A DNA stretch of 33,930 nt from Magnetococcales bacterium (lineage in GTDB: Bacteria; Pseudomonadota; Magnetococcia; Magnetococcales; UBA8363): positions 1 through 33,930 of the forward strand of contig JADGCQ010000036.1 in NCBI GenBank assembly GCA_015228925.1, given 5' to 3'. Positions 8,077 to 17,144 of the stretch are shown here, one piece after another (position 1 is the stretch's first letter; each line of letters starts with the position of its first letter). The position numbers were made by a program, and so were the translations under genes. Below the pieces are notes generated by a model. That model was given only the letters and a program-made list of their open reading frames with translations, was not told the DNA's origin and ran no database searches.

Positions 8077-8859
8077 TTATGGTTTGGAGTCGATTCTTTC
8101 AACTCGGATAGAGAAGACATACCCCAGACTACGGACGGTCTTAATAAATTCAGGGCTTTTGGGATCGTCACGCAAACGTTTGCGTAGACGGCTGATCTGC
8201 ATGTCGATGGTGCGGTCATAGGGTTCGATTTCCCGTCCATGGGACAGGGTCAGCAATTGGTCTCTGGTCAAGACTTTGTTGGGATGACTGAGTAAAACCC
8301 GCAACAATGCAAACTCACCGCCACTCAGGAAGATTTTTTCACCACTGGGGGCGAAAAGTTGGCGTGTGGGAACATCCAAAGACCAACCGGCAAAGCGGTA
8401 GCGGGCGTTGGAATCATCGGGACTACCGGCCTCTTCCGGTAAAGATCGGGAGCGGCGCAATACGCTTTTGATGCGTGCAAGAAGCTCACGGGGATGAAAC
8501 GGTTTGGGGAGATAATCATCGGCCCCCATCTCCAGGCCAATGATACGATCCATCTCTTCGCCACGGGAACTTAAGATGATAACGGGAATGTTGGAACGGG
8601 AACGCAAATTACGGCAGACGACGAGACCATCTTCATCGGGAAGCAGAAGGTCAAGGACGATGAGATCGATTTTGTGACGTTCCAGGATCTCCTGCAACCC
8701 TTTGCTATCGTTTGAGATGGTGACTTGGAAATCATTTTTTTGGAAAAAGTCGGCGATCAGCTTGCAGATGTCTGGATCGTCGTCGATTACCAGGATATGA
8801 TTCGATGCCGCCATGGCACCTTTTCGTGAACTGTTGGCCGTTTGATAGGTCGTGTTCAT
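8077..8859 (-). CDS. OmpR/PhoB-family response regulator
   Basis: The receiver domain occupies residues about 20-135 and contains acidic residues D26-D28, phosphoacceptor D70 (VLDLLLPDEDG), S97/S98 and the conserved K119 in the KPF motif. A winged-helix DNA-binding domain follows at about 160-255, with the recognition and wing features DRTIDMQISRLRKRL and VRSLGYVF. It should be a transcription factor activated by phosphorylation. The ATG at 8859 overlaps the stop of the HPt gene by ATGA; an internal ATG at residue 16 (MAASNHILV) is an alternative start. The co-encoded HPt protein is the likely phosphodonor. No histidine kinase is nearby, so the kinase must be encoded elsewhere. Confidence 0.95.
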   Translation of the reverse strand: MNTTYQTANSSRKGAMAASNHILVIDDDPDICKLIADFFQKNDFQVTISNDSKGLQEILERHKIDLIVLDLLLPDEDGLVVCRNLRSRSNIPVIILSSRGEEMDRIIGLEMGADDYLPKPFHPRELLARIKSVLRRSRSLPEEAGSPDDSNARYRFAGWSLDVPTRQLFAPSGEKIFLSGGEFALLRVLLSHPNKVLTRDQLLTLSHGREIEPYDRTIDMQISRLRKRLRDDPKSPEFIKTVRSLGYVFSIRVERIDSKP

Positions 8860-9164
8860 TCGTAGACCACTTCAACTTTTCTGAGATAATCGATCAGTTG
8901 ATCAAGGCAGTCGCGAATGGTGTCCAGGTCTTGGATTGTCGCCGCCTGTTCCATGCGGTTGCCGATGTCGGAGATTTGTTGGAAGCCATATCCGGCACCA
9001 GATCCTTTCATGCGATGACCGATCATTTTCAGGGAATCAAAATCATTTTCCCGGATGGCTTGGGGAAGGAGAATAACGTCTTTTTCTCGATTCTCAAGGT
9101 ATCCTGGGACGATATCTGCGAGATCCTTGTCGATGGTGATGCGCAGTTTTACCTTTGTTTCCAC
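8856..9164 (-). CDS. HPt (histidine phosphotransfer) domain protein
   Basis: A single-domain phosphotransfer protein of 102 residues whose HRMKGSGAGYGF motif carries the phosphorylatable histidine (residue 50 from this start). HPt proteins relay phosphate between a hybrid kinase receiver and a final response regulator, here presumably the OmpR-type regulator encoded directly downstream with a 4-base overlap. I chose the GTG at 9164 because GGGAG lies 6 bases before it and it gives METKVKLRITIDKDL. The frame is open further to a TTG at 9239 and contains no ATG before the domain, so a longer form remains possible. Confidence 0.88.
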   Translation of the reverse strand: METKVKLRITIDKDLADIVPGYLENREKDVILLPQAIRENDFDSLKMIGHRMKGSGAGYGFQQISDIGNRMEQAATIQDLDTIRDCLDQLIDYLRKVEVVYE

Positions 9165-9292
9165 GGGTGGCTCCCAAGATGAGTGGGAAAGGTGCTTTCG
9201 TTTCTCAATGAACACGCTCTCATGTTCATAATACGCCAACTTGGATAATTTTTCACTGGGTAAGCAAGAATTTTTCTGTCGGTTGACTTTTT

Positions 9293-10087
9293 TTATGATC
9301 GCGACGTTGTAATTGTAACGGATTGTAAGGCTTGTGCCAAGGTGGCAATCATGGCTTCGGCAGTGGGTTGGTGGGAAACCAGATCGACGCGCAGACCTAG
9401 GGAACGCATGACATCGGCGGTGGTGGTGGAGAGGGCTGCCAGCATGGGTTTTTCCAGCAGGGCGAACGGGTCACCTTGCGGCAGCAGGTTCAAGAAGATT
9501 TGTGCGGTGCGCCCACTGAAGAATGGGATGGCATCGATACGTCGCTCCTGTAGGCGTTCAATGGTGACGGTCTCAAGCTGACGGACGGGGGCCATGTGGT
9601 AGCAAACCACCCGGTCGATGTGACGGGCATGTTGGTGGAGGATTGTGGTGAGTTCTTCGCGTCCTTCTTGGACTTGGGGGAAGAGCAGTCGGTGGTTGGG
9701 CTGGCTTGTACGAAGGATTTCAAGGGCGAGTTCCTGTCCTCCCATGGGATGCGCGGGGACGATGGGATGATAGCCCCCCTGTGCCAGCAGTGCGGCGGTT
9801 TTATGACCTACGGCGTAAATCTTGGGGCTTTTGGGGCTGGGTGCCGGAAACTGAAGAAAGGCACGGACCGCCTGGATGCTGGTAAAAACGATCCCGTCGT
9901 AATGGGATAGATTGGCCATGGCTTGACGAAACGGTTCGGGATCATCGGGAGGTTGGGCTTCCAAGAGGGGTTGCAGGATGGTTTGGGCACCATGGCGTTG
10001 CGCCAGAAGGGCGGTATCGTGGGCTTCCGGGAGGGGGCGGGTGATCAGCAGACGCCTGCCGGCAAGATTCTGCGATGGGTCGGGCAT
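9293..10087 (-). CDS. hemD: Uroporphyrinogen-III synthase
   Basis: HemD closes and inverts ring D of hydroxymethylbilane to make uroporphyrinogen III, the branch point for heme, siroheme and cobalamin. The 264-residue length fits. Family-typical features are the N-terminal GRRLLITRP strand, YDGIVFTSIQAVRAFL near 65, IYAVGHKTAALL near 90, and the second-half motifs IPFFSGRTAQIFL and AALSTTTADVMRSLGLR. HemD sequences are poorly conserved, so the call also rests on context: hemC lies directly upstream, 27 bases away on the same strand. The two genes form a hemC-hemD operon. Confidence 0.93.
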   Translation of the reverse strand: MPDPSQNLAGRRLLITRPLPEAHDTALLAQRHGAQTILQPLLEAQPPDDPEPFRQAMANLSHYDGIVFTSIQAVRAFLQFPAPSPKSPKIYAVGHKTAALLAQGGYHPIVPAHPMGGQELALEILRTSQPNHRLLFPQVQEGREELTTILHQHARHIDRVVCYHMAPVRQLETVTIERLQERRIDAIPFFSGRTAQIFLNLLPQGDPFALLEKPMLAALSTTTADVMRSLGLRVDLVSHQPTAEAMIATLAQALQSVTITTSRS

Positions 10088-10114
10088 AGGAATGGGATTC
10101 CAGTAACGAATGGA

Positions 10115-11053
10115 TTATTCGGAGATTTTTTGTGTCAATGCGGCCAGAAGTCGGTCTGCCCCCGCGTGCAGCAGACGTGTGGCCAGCTCGGTCCCCAAGC
10201 GTTCTCCCTCCTGGGTGCTTCCGGTAACGGTCCCGGAAAAACAAGTTTGTCCATCCAAAGAGAGGATACGCCCCTCCAGTGACAGGTTGTCACCCGTCAG
10301 CGTTGCATGGCCGGCGATTGGGGTTTGGCACCCCCCTTCTAGGGCTTTGAGGAAGGCGCGTTCGGCGAGGACGCAATGACGGGTCGGCGGATCATCCAGG
10401 GGTTGAATCAGGGCATGTATCCGGGGATCGTTTTTGCGCATTTCGATGCCGACGGCACCTTGGCCGTTGGCGGGGAGCATCTGTTTAAAATCAAGATATT
10501 CGACGACATGGCGTGTGGCTTGAAGTCGTTTGACACCCGCTGCGGCCAGGATAATGGCGTCAAACTGGCCCTCCAGGAGTTTTTCAATCCGGGTGTTGAC
10601 GTTACCCCGCAAGGAGAGGATACGTAGGTCGGGGCGCAGGGCCAAGAGTTGGCTTTGACGGCGGAGGGAGGAAGACCCCACACGGGCACCGGGAGGGAGG
10701 TCATCCAATCCCAAAGCGGTCAGCGATAACAAGGCATCACGGGGGTCTTCACGGGTCAGCACCGGCCCCAGGATCAACCCTTCGGGAAAGTCAACCGGGA
10801 CATCCTTCATGGAGTGGACCGCTATGTCGCACCGGCCATCCAGAATCGCCTCCTCCAGTTCCTTGACGAAAAGTCCCTTGCCCCCCACCTTGGCCAAAGG
10901 GACATCCAAAATTTTGTCGCCACGGGTTTTGATGGGGATCAGTTCCACCGTGACCGCATTGTGGAGCGACTCGATTCTGCTTTGAACCCAACGGGCTTGC
11001 CAGAGGGCCAGTTGACTGCTACGGGTACCGATTTTCAGTTTCTCTTGCACCAT
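10115..11053 (-). CDS. hemC: Porphobilinogen deaminase (hydroxymethylbilane synthase)
   Basis: The enzyme condenses four porphobilinogen molecules into hydroxymethylbilane in the cytoplasm. At 312 residues it is full length. KIGTRSSQLALWQA opens the protein. The catalytic aspartate is D84 in HSMKDVP, and the dipyrromethane cofactor attaches to C242 in LEGGCQTPIAG. Both residue numbers coincide with those of the E. coli enzyme. VGSSSLRRQSQL, SLRGNVNTR and ANGQGAVGIE are further family motifs. ATG at 11053 starts the protein, and hemD follows in the same operon. Confidence 0.98.
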   Translation of the reverse strand: MVQEKLKIGTRSSQLALWQARWVQSRIESLHNAVTVELIPIKTRGDKILDVPLAKVGGKGLFVKELEEAILDGRCDIAVHSMKDVPVDFPEGLILGPVLTREDPRDALLSLTALGLDDLPPGARVGSSSLRRQSQLLALRPDLRILSLRGNVNTRIEKLLEGQFDAIILAAAGVKRLQATRHVVEYLDFKQMLPANGQGAVGIEMRKNDPRIHALIQPLDDPPTRHCVLAERAFLKALEGGCQTPIAGHATLTGDNLSLEGRILSLDGQTCFSGTVTGSTQEGERLGTELATRLLHAGADRLLAALTQKISE

Positions 11054-11105
11054 GGACGGCGTTCTCCATCAATAGGACTTTCAAGGTGAGGCGGATCGGA
11101 CGTAC

Positions 11106-11125
11106 ACTGCCATCCCTCTGGCAGT
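11106..11125. repeat. Perfect 7-bp inverted repeat in the hemC/tsaD divergent spacer
   Basis: ACTGCCA and TGGCAGT flank a 6-base loop within the 130-base spacer between the divergent hemC and tsaD genes. It could be an operator or a 5' leader hairpin of tsaD. A third partial copy of the arm (TGGCAG) occurs at about 11132. No T tract follows, so a terminator is unlikely. Confidence 0.5.
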
Positions 11126-11183
11126 CCCTCATGGCAGATTCTCATGATTAGGATAGACCAGGAAATTCATCGGGGACAAGGGA

Positions 11184-12287
11184 ATGATCATTCTGGGGTT
11201 GGAATCCAGTTGTGACGAAACGGCGGCGGCCATCATCGAAGTGGAGGATGGGGGTCGGCTTGGGGATGCCAGAATTCTGGCCGATACGGTCTGGAGTCAA
11301 CTGGAAGAACATGCCCTGTATGGTGGCGTGGTGCCGGAATTGGCCAGTCGGGCGCATATACGTCATATCGGTGCCGTTCTGACCGAAACATTCAAAAAGG
11401 GGGCCATCGCGCCGACTCAGTTGGATGGGGTTGCGGTGACGCAGGGGCCTGGGCTGGTGGGTGGACTGTTGGTGGGTTTGGCGGTGGCCAAGGGGATAGC
11501 CCTGGCGGCGGATATTCCCCTGGTTGGTGTCCATCATATGGAAGGGCATCTGTTAAGCCCGTTTTTGGCAAAAACCACGGCGGCTCCCCTGGATTTTCCG
11601 TTTGTGGCTTTGTTGGTTTCCGGCGGCCATACCATCCTGCTGCATGTGCGAGGGTTGCAGGATTATGTGTTTTTAGGTCAAACCCGTGATGATGCGGTGG
11701 GGGAGGCGTTCGACAAGGGGGCAAGGTTGTTGGGATTGGGGTATCCGGGGGGGCCGGCGATTGAAAAGGCGGCAGGGGGGGGCAACCGCAAAGCCATCCC
11801 CTTTCCCAGGATCATGCTCGATAAAAAACGGTTTGATTTTTCTTTTTCCGGCCTGAAAACGGCCCTTAAAGTCCAGTTGCAGCGTCAGCAGGGGGGAGAA
11901 CTCCCGGACCATGACCGTGCCGATGTGGCCGCTTCCTATCAGGAAGCGATTGTTGATACTCTGGTTTTTAAAGCCATGGCGGCTTGCCACCAGTGCCGAT
12001 GTGGACGGCTCCTCGTGGCTGGGGGGGTCGGGGCCAATCAACGGTTGCGGGAACGGTTGGCGGAAGAGGCGTCAGGCAGGATTGCCCTTTATTTCCCTCC
12101 CATGGCATTGTGTACCGATAACGCCGCCATGATCGCTTTGGCTGGATGGGGGCGGTTGCAGAGACAACCTGGGGTGCATTGGGAGACGTTGGACGCCCGG
12201 GCGCGTTGGCCTATCCAGGAAATCTGTCGTGTCGAACCTTCAACCATGGATCCCCCTTTCCTTAGTTCCCGATACTGGGAATGTTAA
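11184..12287 (+). CDS. tsaD: tRNA threonylcarbamoyladenosine synthase subunit TsaD
   Basis: TsaD, with TsaB and TsaE, transfers the threonylcarbamoyl group to A37 of ANN-decoding tRNAs. The family start MIILGLESSCDET is present. The metal-binding histidines of the HMEGH motif are H118 and H122, and LLVSGGHT, GEAFDKGARLLGLGYPGGP and CTDNAAMIA are also present. The kinase-like ASKHA fold is complete. The last roughly 20 residues after the usual ARARWPI ending form a short extension. The gene is followed after 18 bases by gpsA, so the two are probably co-transcribed. TsaB, TsaC and TsaE are not in this window. Confidence 0.98.
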   Translation: MIILGLESSCDETAAAIIEVEDGGRLGDARILADTVWSQLEEHALYGGVVPELASRAHIRHIGAVLTETFKKGAIAPTQLDGVAVTQGPGLVGGLLVGLAVAKGIALAADIPLVGVHHMEGHLLSPFLAKTTAAPLDFPFVALLVSGGHTILLHVRGLQDYVFLGQTRDDAVGEAFDKGARLLGLGYPGGPAIEKAAGGGNRKAIPFPRIMLDKKRFDFSFSGLKTALKVQLQRQQGGELPDHDRADVAASYQEAIVDTLVFKAMAACHQCRCGRLLVAGGVGANQRLRERLAEEASGRIALYFPPMALCTDNAAMIALAGWGRLQRQPGVHWETLDARARWPIQEICRVEPSTMDPPFLSSRYWEC

Positions 12288-12305
12288 TCTTGCGCAGGAT
12301 ATTTT

Positions 12306-13325
12306 ATGAACCCCATGGCATTGGATCTTCAACATGTTTCGGTGATCGGAGCGGGTTCCTGGGGAACCGCTTTGGCGGCACTCATGGCCGAGAAATCCCA
12401 GACGGTCACCCTCTGGTGCCATGAACCTGAGGTTGCGCAGGGGATCAATGAACATCATCGCAATCCCCTGTTTGTTTCCGGGTATCGACTGCCCGCCAAT
12501 ATTCGCGCTACAACCGACTTGACGGATGCGGCGCACAATCCATTGTTGGTGGTCGTCGTCCCAACCCAGTTTACCCGATCCTTGCTGGAATCCTTGCGCC
12601 CGCTCGTTGGCAAAGAGTGTGTGTTTATTTCCGCCTCCAAAGGGATCGAAGTCGCCACCTTGACTTTGATTTCGGAGATCTATCAGGATGTATTTGGCCG
12701 GGACGGGTTGGAGAGAACCTGCTTTCTTTCCGGTCCATCCTTTGCGCGGGATGTGTTGGCCGGTTTGCCGACGGCGGTTGCCCTCGCCGGTTTTCGGGAT
12801 GATTTATTGCAAACGTTGCAACATTATTGTTCCAACAGCTTTTTTCGTGTCTATCGCACCAGCGACATCATCGGCTTGGAACTGGGTGGGGCGTTGAAAA
12901 ACATCATCGCGTTGGCGGCGGGGATTAGTGACGGTCTGGGATTTGGTTACAGTGCCCGGGCCGCCTTGATCACCCGGGGGCTTGCGGAAATGATCCGTTT
13001 GGGGATCTGTTTGGGGGCCAGAGCGGAGACGTTTGCGGGATTGTCGGGTTTGGGTGATTTATTGCTGACGGCAACCTCGGATAATTCGCGCAATCATTCG
13101 GTGGGGTTCCGTCTGGGGCGGGGGGAATCTTTGGAAGATATTCATATCGGTTCTGGGGAAGTGGTGGAAGGGGTACGAACGGCGCAGGCCGTTTTTGCCC
13201 TGGCGCAAAAAAATGGTATCGAAATGCCCATTTCCAACGCCGTCTATGCCATACTGTATGAAAAACGGACGCCCCGTTCGGTGGTGTCGGGATTGATGGA
13301 ACGCGATCTGAAAGGTGAAACGTGA
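12306..13325 (+). CDS. gpsA: Glycerol-3-phosphate dehydrogenase [NAD(P)+]
   Basis: GpsA reduces dihydroxyacetone phosphate to sn-glycerol 3-phosphate for phospholipid synthesis. The 339-residue protein has the N-terminal dinucleotide-binding motif VIGAGSWGTALA, the FISASKGIE and LSGPSFARDV segments, and the catalytic lysine region LGGALKNIIALAAGI. The C-terminal GLSGLGDLLLT and EVVEGVRTA motifs complete it. ATG at 12306 lies 18 bases after tsaD, and a second ATG four codons on (MALDLQHV) is an alternative start. A small membrane protein gene follows closely on the same strand. Confidence 0.97.
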   Translation: MNPMALDLQHVSVIGAGSWGTALAALMAEKSQTVTLWCHEPEVAQGINEHHRNPLFVSGYRLPANIRATTDLTDAAHNPLLVVVVPTQFTRSLLESLRPLVGKECVFISASKGIEVATLTLISEIYQDVFGRDGLERTCFLSGPSFARDVLAGLPTAVALAGFRDDLLQTLQHYCSNSFFRVYRTSDIIGLELGGALKNIIALAAGISDGLGFGYSARAALITRGLAEMIRLGICLGARAETFAGLSGLGDLLLTATSDNSRNHSVGFRLGRGESLEDIHIGSGEVVEGVRTAQAVFALAQKNGIEMPISNAVYAILYEKRTPRSVVSGLMERDLKGET

Positions 13326-13365
13326 TGCATGAATATGATGACGGTTGCCGGTTTATGGTTTGTGT

Positions 13366-13899
13366 ATGACGACGACGCCATTACCCCCTCCCCATGTTAC
13401 GGCCCACTCGGATGATAATCGGGTGGGGTTCATGTTTGTCCTGGGTGTTTTGATTCTCTACGGCGTTTGGCAGATTTTTGGTGGGGAGTTTGCCGGTCTC
13501 CGGGGGGGGGTAGCCCTTGTGCTGTCGGTGCCGGGGATTCTTTTTTTGCTTTTGGCGGTGCGGCGTCTGTTCCGGCCTGGGTGCAAAATGATCCTTCGGA
13601 TCAACCATGGGGGGGTGACCGATTTTCGTTTGGGGAATCAACCAGTTTTGTGGGAAGAGATCATCGGCGTGGAACGGACTCAGGGTTGGGTGGGTTGGGT
13701 GTTGCCGGCGGTGGTACTGAAGCGGCATCCTGCGCAACCGTTTGGGCAGGATGCCACCTTATGGTGCAAAGTTCTCCACACCGCCCTGTCGTTTTTGTAT
13801 CCCGGGAGTGTGGTCATCCTGTGCGCGACTTTGGATGTGAGTTGTCATGACATCCATCGGGTGATGGTGCAACACCATCGATGGACAAGAAGCTCATAA
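13366..13899 (+). CDS. Small membrane protein with two predicted transmembrane helices
   Basis: A 177-residue protein of unknown function. Two hydrophobic segments, roughly residues 20-37 (GFMFVLGVLILYGVW) and 45-65 (VALVLSVPGILFLLLAV), are followed by a soluble domain with the strand-like ILRINHGGVTDF and PVLWEEIIGVERTQ. This layout resembles STM3941-like and other PH-like small membrane proteins, in which a short beta domain follows two helices; that resemblance is weak. I start at ATG 13366 rather than the TTG at 13345, which adds seven residues. The gene follows gpsA by about 40 bases, and its stop overlaps the convergent cysteine-cluster gene by 6 bases. Confidence 0.7.
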   Translation: MTTTPLPPPHVTAHSDDNRVGFMFVLGVLILYGVWQIFGGEFAGLRGGVALVLSVPGILFLLLAVRRLFRPGCKMILRINHGGVTDFRLGNQPVLWEEIIGVERTQGWVGWVLPAVVLKRHPAQPFGQDATLWCKVLHTALSFLYPGSVVILCATLDVSCHDIHRVMVQHHRWTRSS

Positions 13900-14256
13900 T
13901 TCTCTCAGGGAGGCGTTGACTCCGGGACAGGTCTGGGGTCCGGTCAGTTCCAGGGGGGTGTGTTCTTCGGGGACGCGCACAAAGGCATAGCCGCAACCGA
14001 CATCGCCGCCCACGCGGGCGACATCATCCAGGTCACGCTTGTCAAAGGGGAAATGCTGACAGACGGATGGACGCAAGGCCGATTCATAGATCATGCACAG
14101 ATTGTCTTTGGATAACATGGGACATCGGTACAGGAGTTGACAACAAATCGCGCAACGGTGACAGCCACCCTGCCGCAAGGCCATGCGTTGCGCTAGGGTG
14201 TTTGGGCGAAACCGCATGATTAAAAAGCGGCGGATTTTGCCCAAAAGCAGGGGCAT
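13894..14256 (-). CDS. YkgJ-type cysteine cluster protein
   Basis: The protein contains the CxxCxxCC pattern (GGCHRCAICC) characteristic of the YkgJ/Fli zinc- or iron-chelating family, followed by CPML, NLCMIYESALRPSVCQHFP, and two further cysteines near the end. Eight or nine cysteines in about 120 residues point to a bound metal or Fe-S cluster. The biological role of the family is not established. The ATG at 14256 is my choice; a GTG at 14277 would extend it by seven residues, and neither has a strong ribosome-binding site. The 3' end overlaps the convergent small membrane protein gene. Confidence 0.82.
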   Translation of the reverse strand: MPLLLGKIRRFLIMRFRPNTLAQRMALRQGGCHRCAICCQLLYRCPMLSKDNLCMIYESALRPSVCQHFPFDKRDLDDVARVGGDVGCGYAFVRVPEEHTPLELTGPQTCPGVNASLREL

Positions 14257-14484
14257 ACTGAACCGATGCACGTTCACAGGAATTTTCCCGGGTTGAAGAT
14301 GGAATGGCGAGGGTTGTCCAAATTTTGGTATTCAGCTTTTCTTCGGGAGGGGATGTTACCCCCTAATGAAATAAAAGGAAACGGCTTCCTGTTTGGATTC
14401 GCAAGAAACTTGAGCGGCAGGGGCCGGTTATTTTGTGTCAACCAACCGTCATTCAGAGTGTACGACGAGGAAGAGGAAGTTTTC

Positions 14485-16830
14485 ATGCAAACCACCGGAT
14501 CGTTGCCATCATCTGCACAAGATTCCAATCGTGGAATTTATCGGCGTATTGCCGAAGAACTGGGTGTTGGAGAGCATCAGGTCGCCGCTGCGGTGCAATT
14601 GTTGGACGAAGGGGCGACAGTCCCTTTCATTGCGCGATACCGCAAGGAGATTACGGGAGAATTGACCGACACCCATTTGCGGATGCTGCATGAGCGGTTG
14701 GGTCAACTGCGGGAGTTGGAAGATCGTAGGGTCGTGGTGTTGAACAGTATTCGGGAGCAGGGCAAACTGACGCCGGAATTGGAGGCGTCGATTCTGGAGG
14801 CGGCGACACGAACCCGTGTGGAAGATCTTTACCTGCCGTATCGCCCCAAGCGTCGGACCAAGGCTTCCATGGCACGGGAGGCGGGTTTGGAACCGTTGGC
14901 GATGCGGCTGTTTCACGATCCCTCAAAGTCTCCAGAGCGGGAGGCCGCCGCTTTTGTCAATCCCGAGAAGGGGGTTGACGATGTGGGTGCCGCTTTGGAA
15001 GGGGCGTTGCACATTTTGACCGAGGTGATTTCCGAGGATGCCGCTTTGATTGGTCAGGTCCGGGAGGCGATGTGGGAAGAGGGGGTGATGCAATCGCGTT
15101 TGGTCAAAGGTAAGCAGGAGGAAGGGGAAAAATTTTCCGATTATTTTGAGTTTGATCAGCCGGTTAAAAAGATCCCCTCCCATCGGGTATTGGCGTTGTT
15201 GCGGGGGAAAAGCCTGGGGATTTTACGGTTGGAACTGGAACATGCCCAGGATGTGGCCCAGGAGGGAAAGCGGTTGGCTTATGGGGAATCTTTGATCGGT
15301 CACCATTGTTCCATTCAGGACAAGGGGCGTCCGGGTGATTCCTGGTTGAAAGAGGTGGTCCATCAGGCGTGGTTGAAGAAGATGAAACCGCAGATGGCGA
15401 CCGATTTGATCAAACGCCTGACCGAGCAGGCCCAGGCGGAGGCGGTTCGGGTTTTTTCAGCCAATTTGCGTGATTTATTGTTGTCGGCTCCGGCGGGGAT
15501 GATTGGGGTGATGGGGTTGGATCCCGGTTTGCGGACGGGCGTTAAGGTGGCGGTGGTGGATAAAACAGGAAAGGTACAGATTACGACGACCATTTATCCG
15601 CATCAACCCAAGAATCAGTGGCAGGAGTCCAAGCGACGTTTGGCCCTGCTCGCTAAAGAATATGGGGTCCGTTTGATTGCCATCGGCAATGGGACGGGTT
15701 CGCGGGAGACGGATCGTTTGGTTTTGGAACTGAAGAAGGAGCATCCCGAATTGCGGCTTGAGGGGGTTTTGGTCAGTGAGGCGGGGGCTTCGGTTTATTC
15801 GGCATCGGAGTACGGGGCGAAGGAATTTCCCGATATGGATGTCTCCTTGCGGGGGGCGGTTTCCATTGCCCGGCGGTTGCAGGATCCGTTGGCGGAGTTG
15901 GTCAAGATCGATCCGAAAGCCATTGGGGTGGGACAATATCAGCATGATGTGGATGCCCGGCAATTATCGCAGTCCTTGGATGGTGTGGTGGAAGATGCGG
16001 TGAACGCGGTGGGTGTGGATGTGAACACGGCATCGCCGCCGTTGTTGGAGCGGGTATCGGGGCTTAACGCCACGTTGGCGGCGAACATTGTCACCTATCG
16101 GAATGAGCATGGACCTTTTGTCAATCGGCGTGCTTTGAACAAGGTTCCCCGATTTGGTCTTAAGACGTTTGAACTGGCGGCGGGATTTTTACGCATTCAA
16201 AATGGCGATACCCCGTTGGATTGCTCTGCGGTCCATCCAGAATCTTATGGTTTGGTGGAACGTATTTTGAAGAAAACTGGCCTGTCGTTGCCGGAGTTGA
16301 TTGGCAATCAGAAGGTATTGCGGGGCTTGCGGGTTTCGGAATTGACCGATCAAAATTTTGGCGAACCGACGGTCCGGGATATTTTGTTGGAACTGGAAAA
16401 ACCGGGTCGTGACCCCAGGCCGGAGTTTCGTACCGCTGTGTTCAAGGAAGGGGTTGAGGATCTCAAGGATTTGCAGCCTGGGATGATTTTAGAGGGGGTT
16501 GTGAGCAATGTGACCAATTTTGGTGCTTTTGTGGACATCGGCGTGCATCAGGATGGGTTGGTACACATTTCGGCCATGGCGGAAAAGTTTGTGAAGGATC
16601 CCCGCGAGGTCGTCCGGGCGGGGGATATCGTCAAGGTGCGGGTCATGGAGATTGATATCAAGCGCAAGCGTGTTGCCTTAAGTATGCGTTTGAATGATCC
16701 CATGGAGGCCACCGATCAGCCCAAACGGGGACCATCGTTCAATCCCAAGGTTCGGCAAACCCCGGTGAAGGATGACCTAGGTGACAATGCCATGGCTGCG
16801 GCATTTTCACGGGCGGTCAAGCGGACGTGA
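14485..16830 (+). CDS. tex: Tex family RNA-binding transcription accessory protein
   Basis: At 781 residues the protein matches the Tex family length. The N-terminal helical region includes EGATVPFIARYRKEITG. A YqgF/RNase-H-like domain begins near 340 (MGLDPGLRTGVKVAVVD). A helix-hairpin-helix pair lies near 510-580 (VNTASPPLLERVSGL and ALNKVPRFGLKTFELAAGFL). The S1 RNA-binding domain is at about 664-735 (GMILEGVVSNVTNFGAFVDIG). Tex binds nucleic acid and influences transcription and stress tolerance. The start at 14485 (MQTTGSLPSS) follows a GGAAGAGGAAG stretch; the frame is open back to 14266, but the extra residues do not resemble the family. Confidence 0.97.
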   Translation: MQTTGSLPSSAQDSNRGIYRRIAEELGVGEHQVAAAVQLLDEGATVPFIARYRKEITGELTDTHLRMLHERLGQLRELEDRRVVVLNSIREQGKLTPELEASILEAATRTRVEDLYLPYRPKRRTKASMAREAGLEPLAMRLFHDPSKSPEREAAAFVNPEKGVDDVGAALEGALHILTEVISEDAALIGQVREAMWEEGVMQSRLVKGKQEEGEKFSDYFEFDQPVKKIPSHRVLALLRGKSLGILRLELEHAQDVAQEGKRLAYGESLIGHHCSIQDKGRPGDSWLKEVVHQAWLKKMKPQMATDLIKRLTEQAQAEAVRVFSANLRDLLLSAPAGMIGVMGLDPGLRTGVKVAVVDKTGKVQITTTIYPHQPKNQWQESKRRLALLAKEYGVRLIAIGNGTGSRETDRLVLELKKEHPELRLEGVLVSEAGASVYSASEYGAKEFPDMDVSLRGAVSIARRLQDPLAELVKIDPKAIGVGQYQHDVDARQLSQSLDGVVEDAVNAVGVDVNTASPPLLERVSGLNATLAANIVTYRNEHGPFVNRRALNKVPRFGLKTFELAAGFLRIQNGDTPLDCSAVHPESYGLVERILKKTGLSLPELIGNQKVLRGLRVSELTDQNFGEPTVRDILLELEKPGRDPRPEFRTAVFKEGVEDLKDLQPGMILEGVVSNVTNFGAFVDIGVHQDGLVHISAMAEKFVKDPREVVRAGDIVKVRVMEIDIKRKRVALSMRLNDPMEATDQPKRGPSFNPKVRQTPVKDDLGDNAMAAAFSRAVKRT

Positions 16831-16838
16831 GGGGCCAT

Positions 16839-17144
16839 TTATAGATCCCTTAGGATTTCAGGCAGATCCCTAGCTCCATGCAAGAAACGCAGGACTATCG
16901 GCGGTTCCAACGCGGCATCATAAACGATGATGTAGGGAAAGCCAGACAGGGGAAGGAATCGAACTGGAGGCAAGGCAAGGTCCGTGAACGTCCGGCCTAG
17001 AAGAGGATGCTTTCCCAGATGGCGAGTTGCCTGATGGACGGCGTTCTTCAACGCTTGGGCCGAAGCTGGGTTGTCATTGGCAATCCAACGGATGGCCTCG
17101 ATAAATTCCTCACGAGCCTTCGAGGAAAAGATTGCGGATCTCAT
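16839..17144 (-). CDS. parE: ParE/RelE-superfamily toxin
   Basis: This 101-residue basic protein has the ParE-type layout: an N-terminal FSSKAREEFIEAIRWIA helix, NPASAQALKNAV, HLGKHPLLGRTF and the C-terminal strands RFLPLSGFPYIIVYDA and IVLRFLHGARDLP. ParE toxins inhibit DNA gyrase, while RelE relatives cleave mRNA; the RFLHGARD ending favours the ParE side. It overlaps the antitoxin gene by 4 bases (17141-17144), the usual antitoxin-first order. It converges with tex, whose stop is 8 bases away. Confidence 0.93.
   Translation of the reverse strand: MRSAIFSSKAREEFIEAIRWIANDNPASAQALKNAVHQATRHLGKHPLLGRTFTDLALPPVRFLPLSGFPYIIVYDAALEPPIVLRFLHGARDLPEILRDL

Noticed and set aside
14266-14484. Longer Tex start at ATG 14266
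   Set aside because: The extra 73 residues are not Tex-like and overlap the divergent cysteine-cluster gene start; MQTTGSLPSS at 14485 has a ribosome site.
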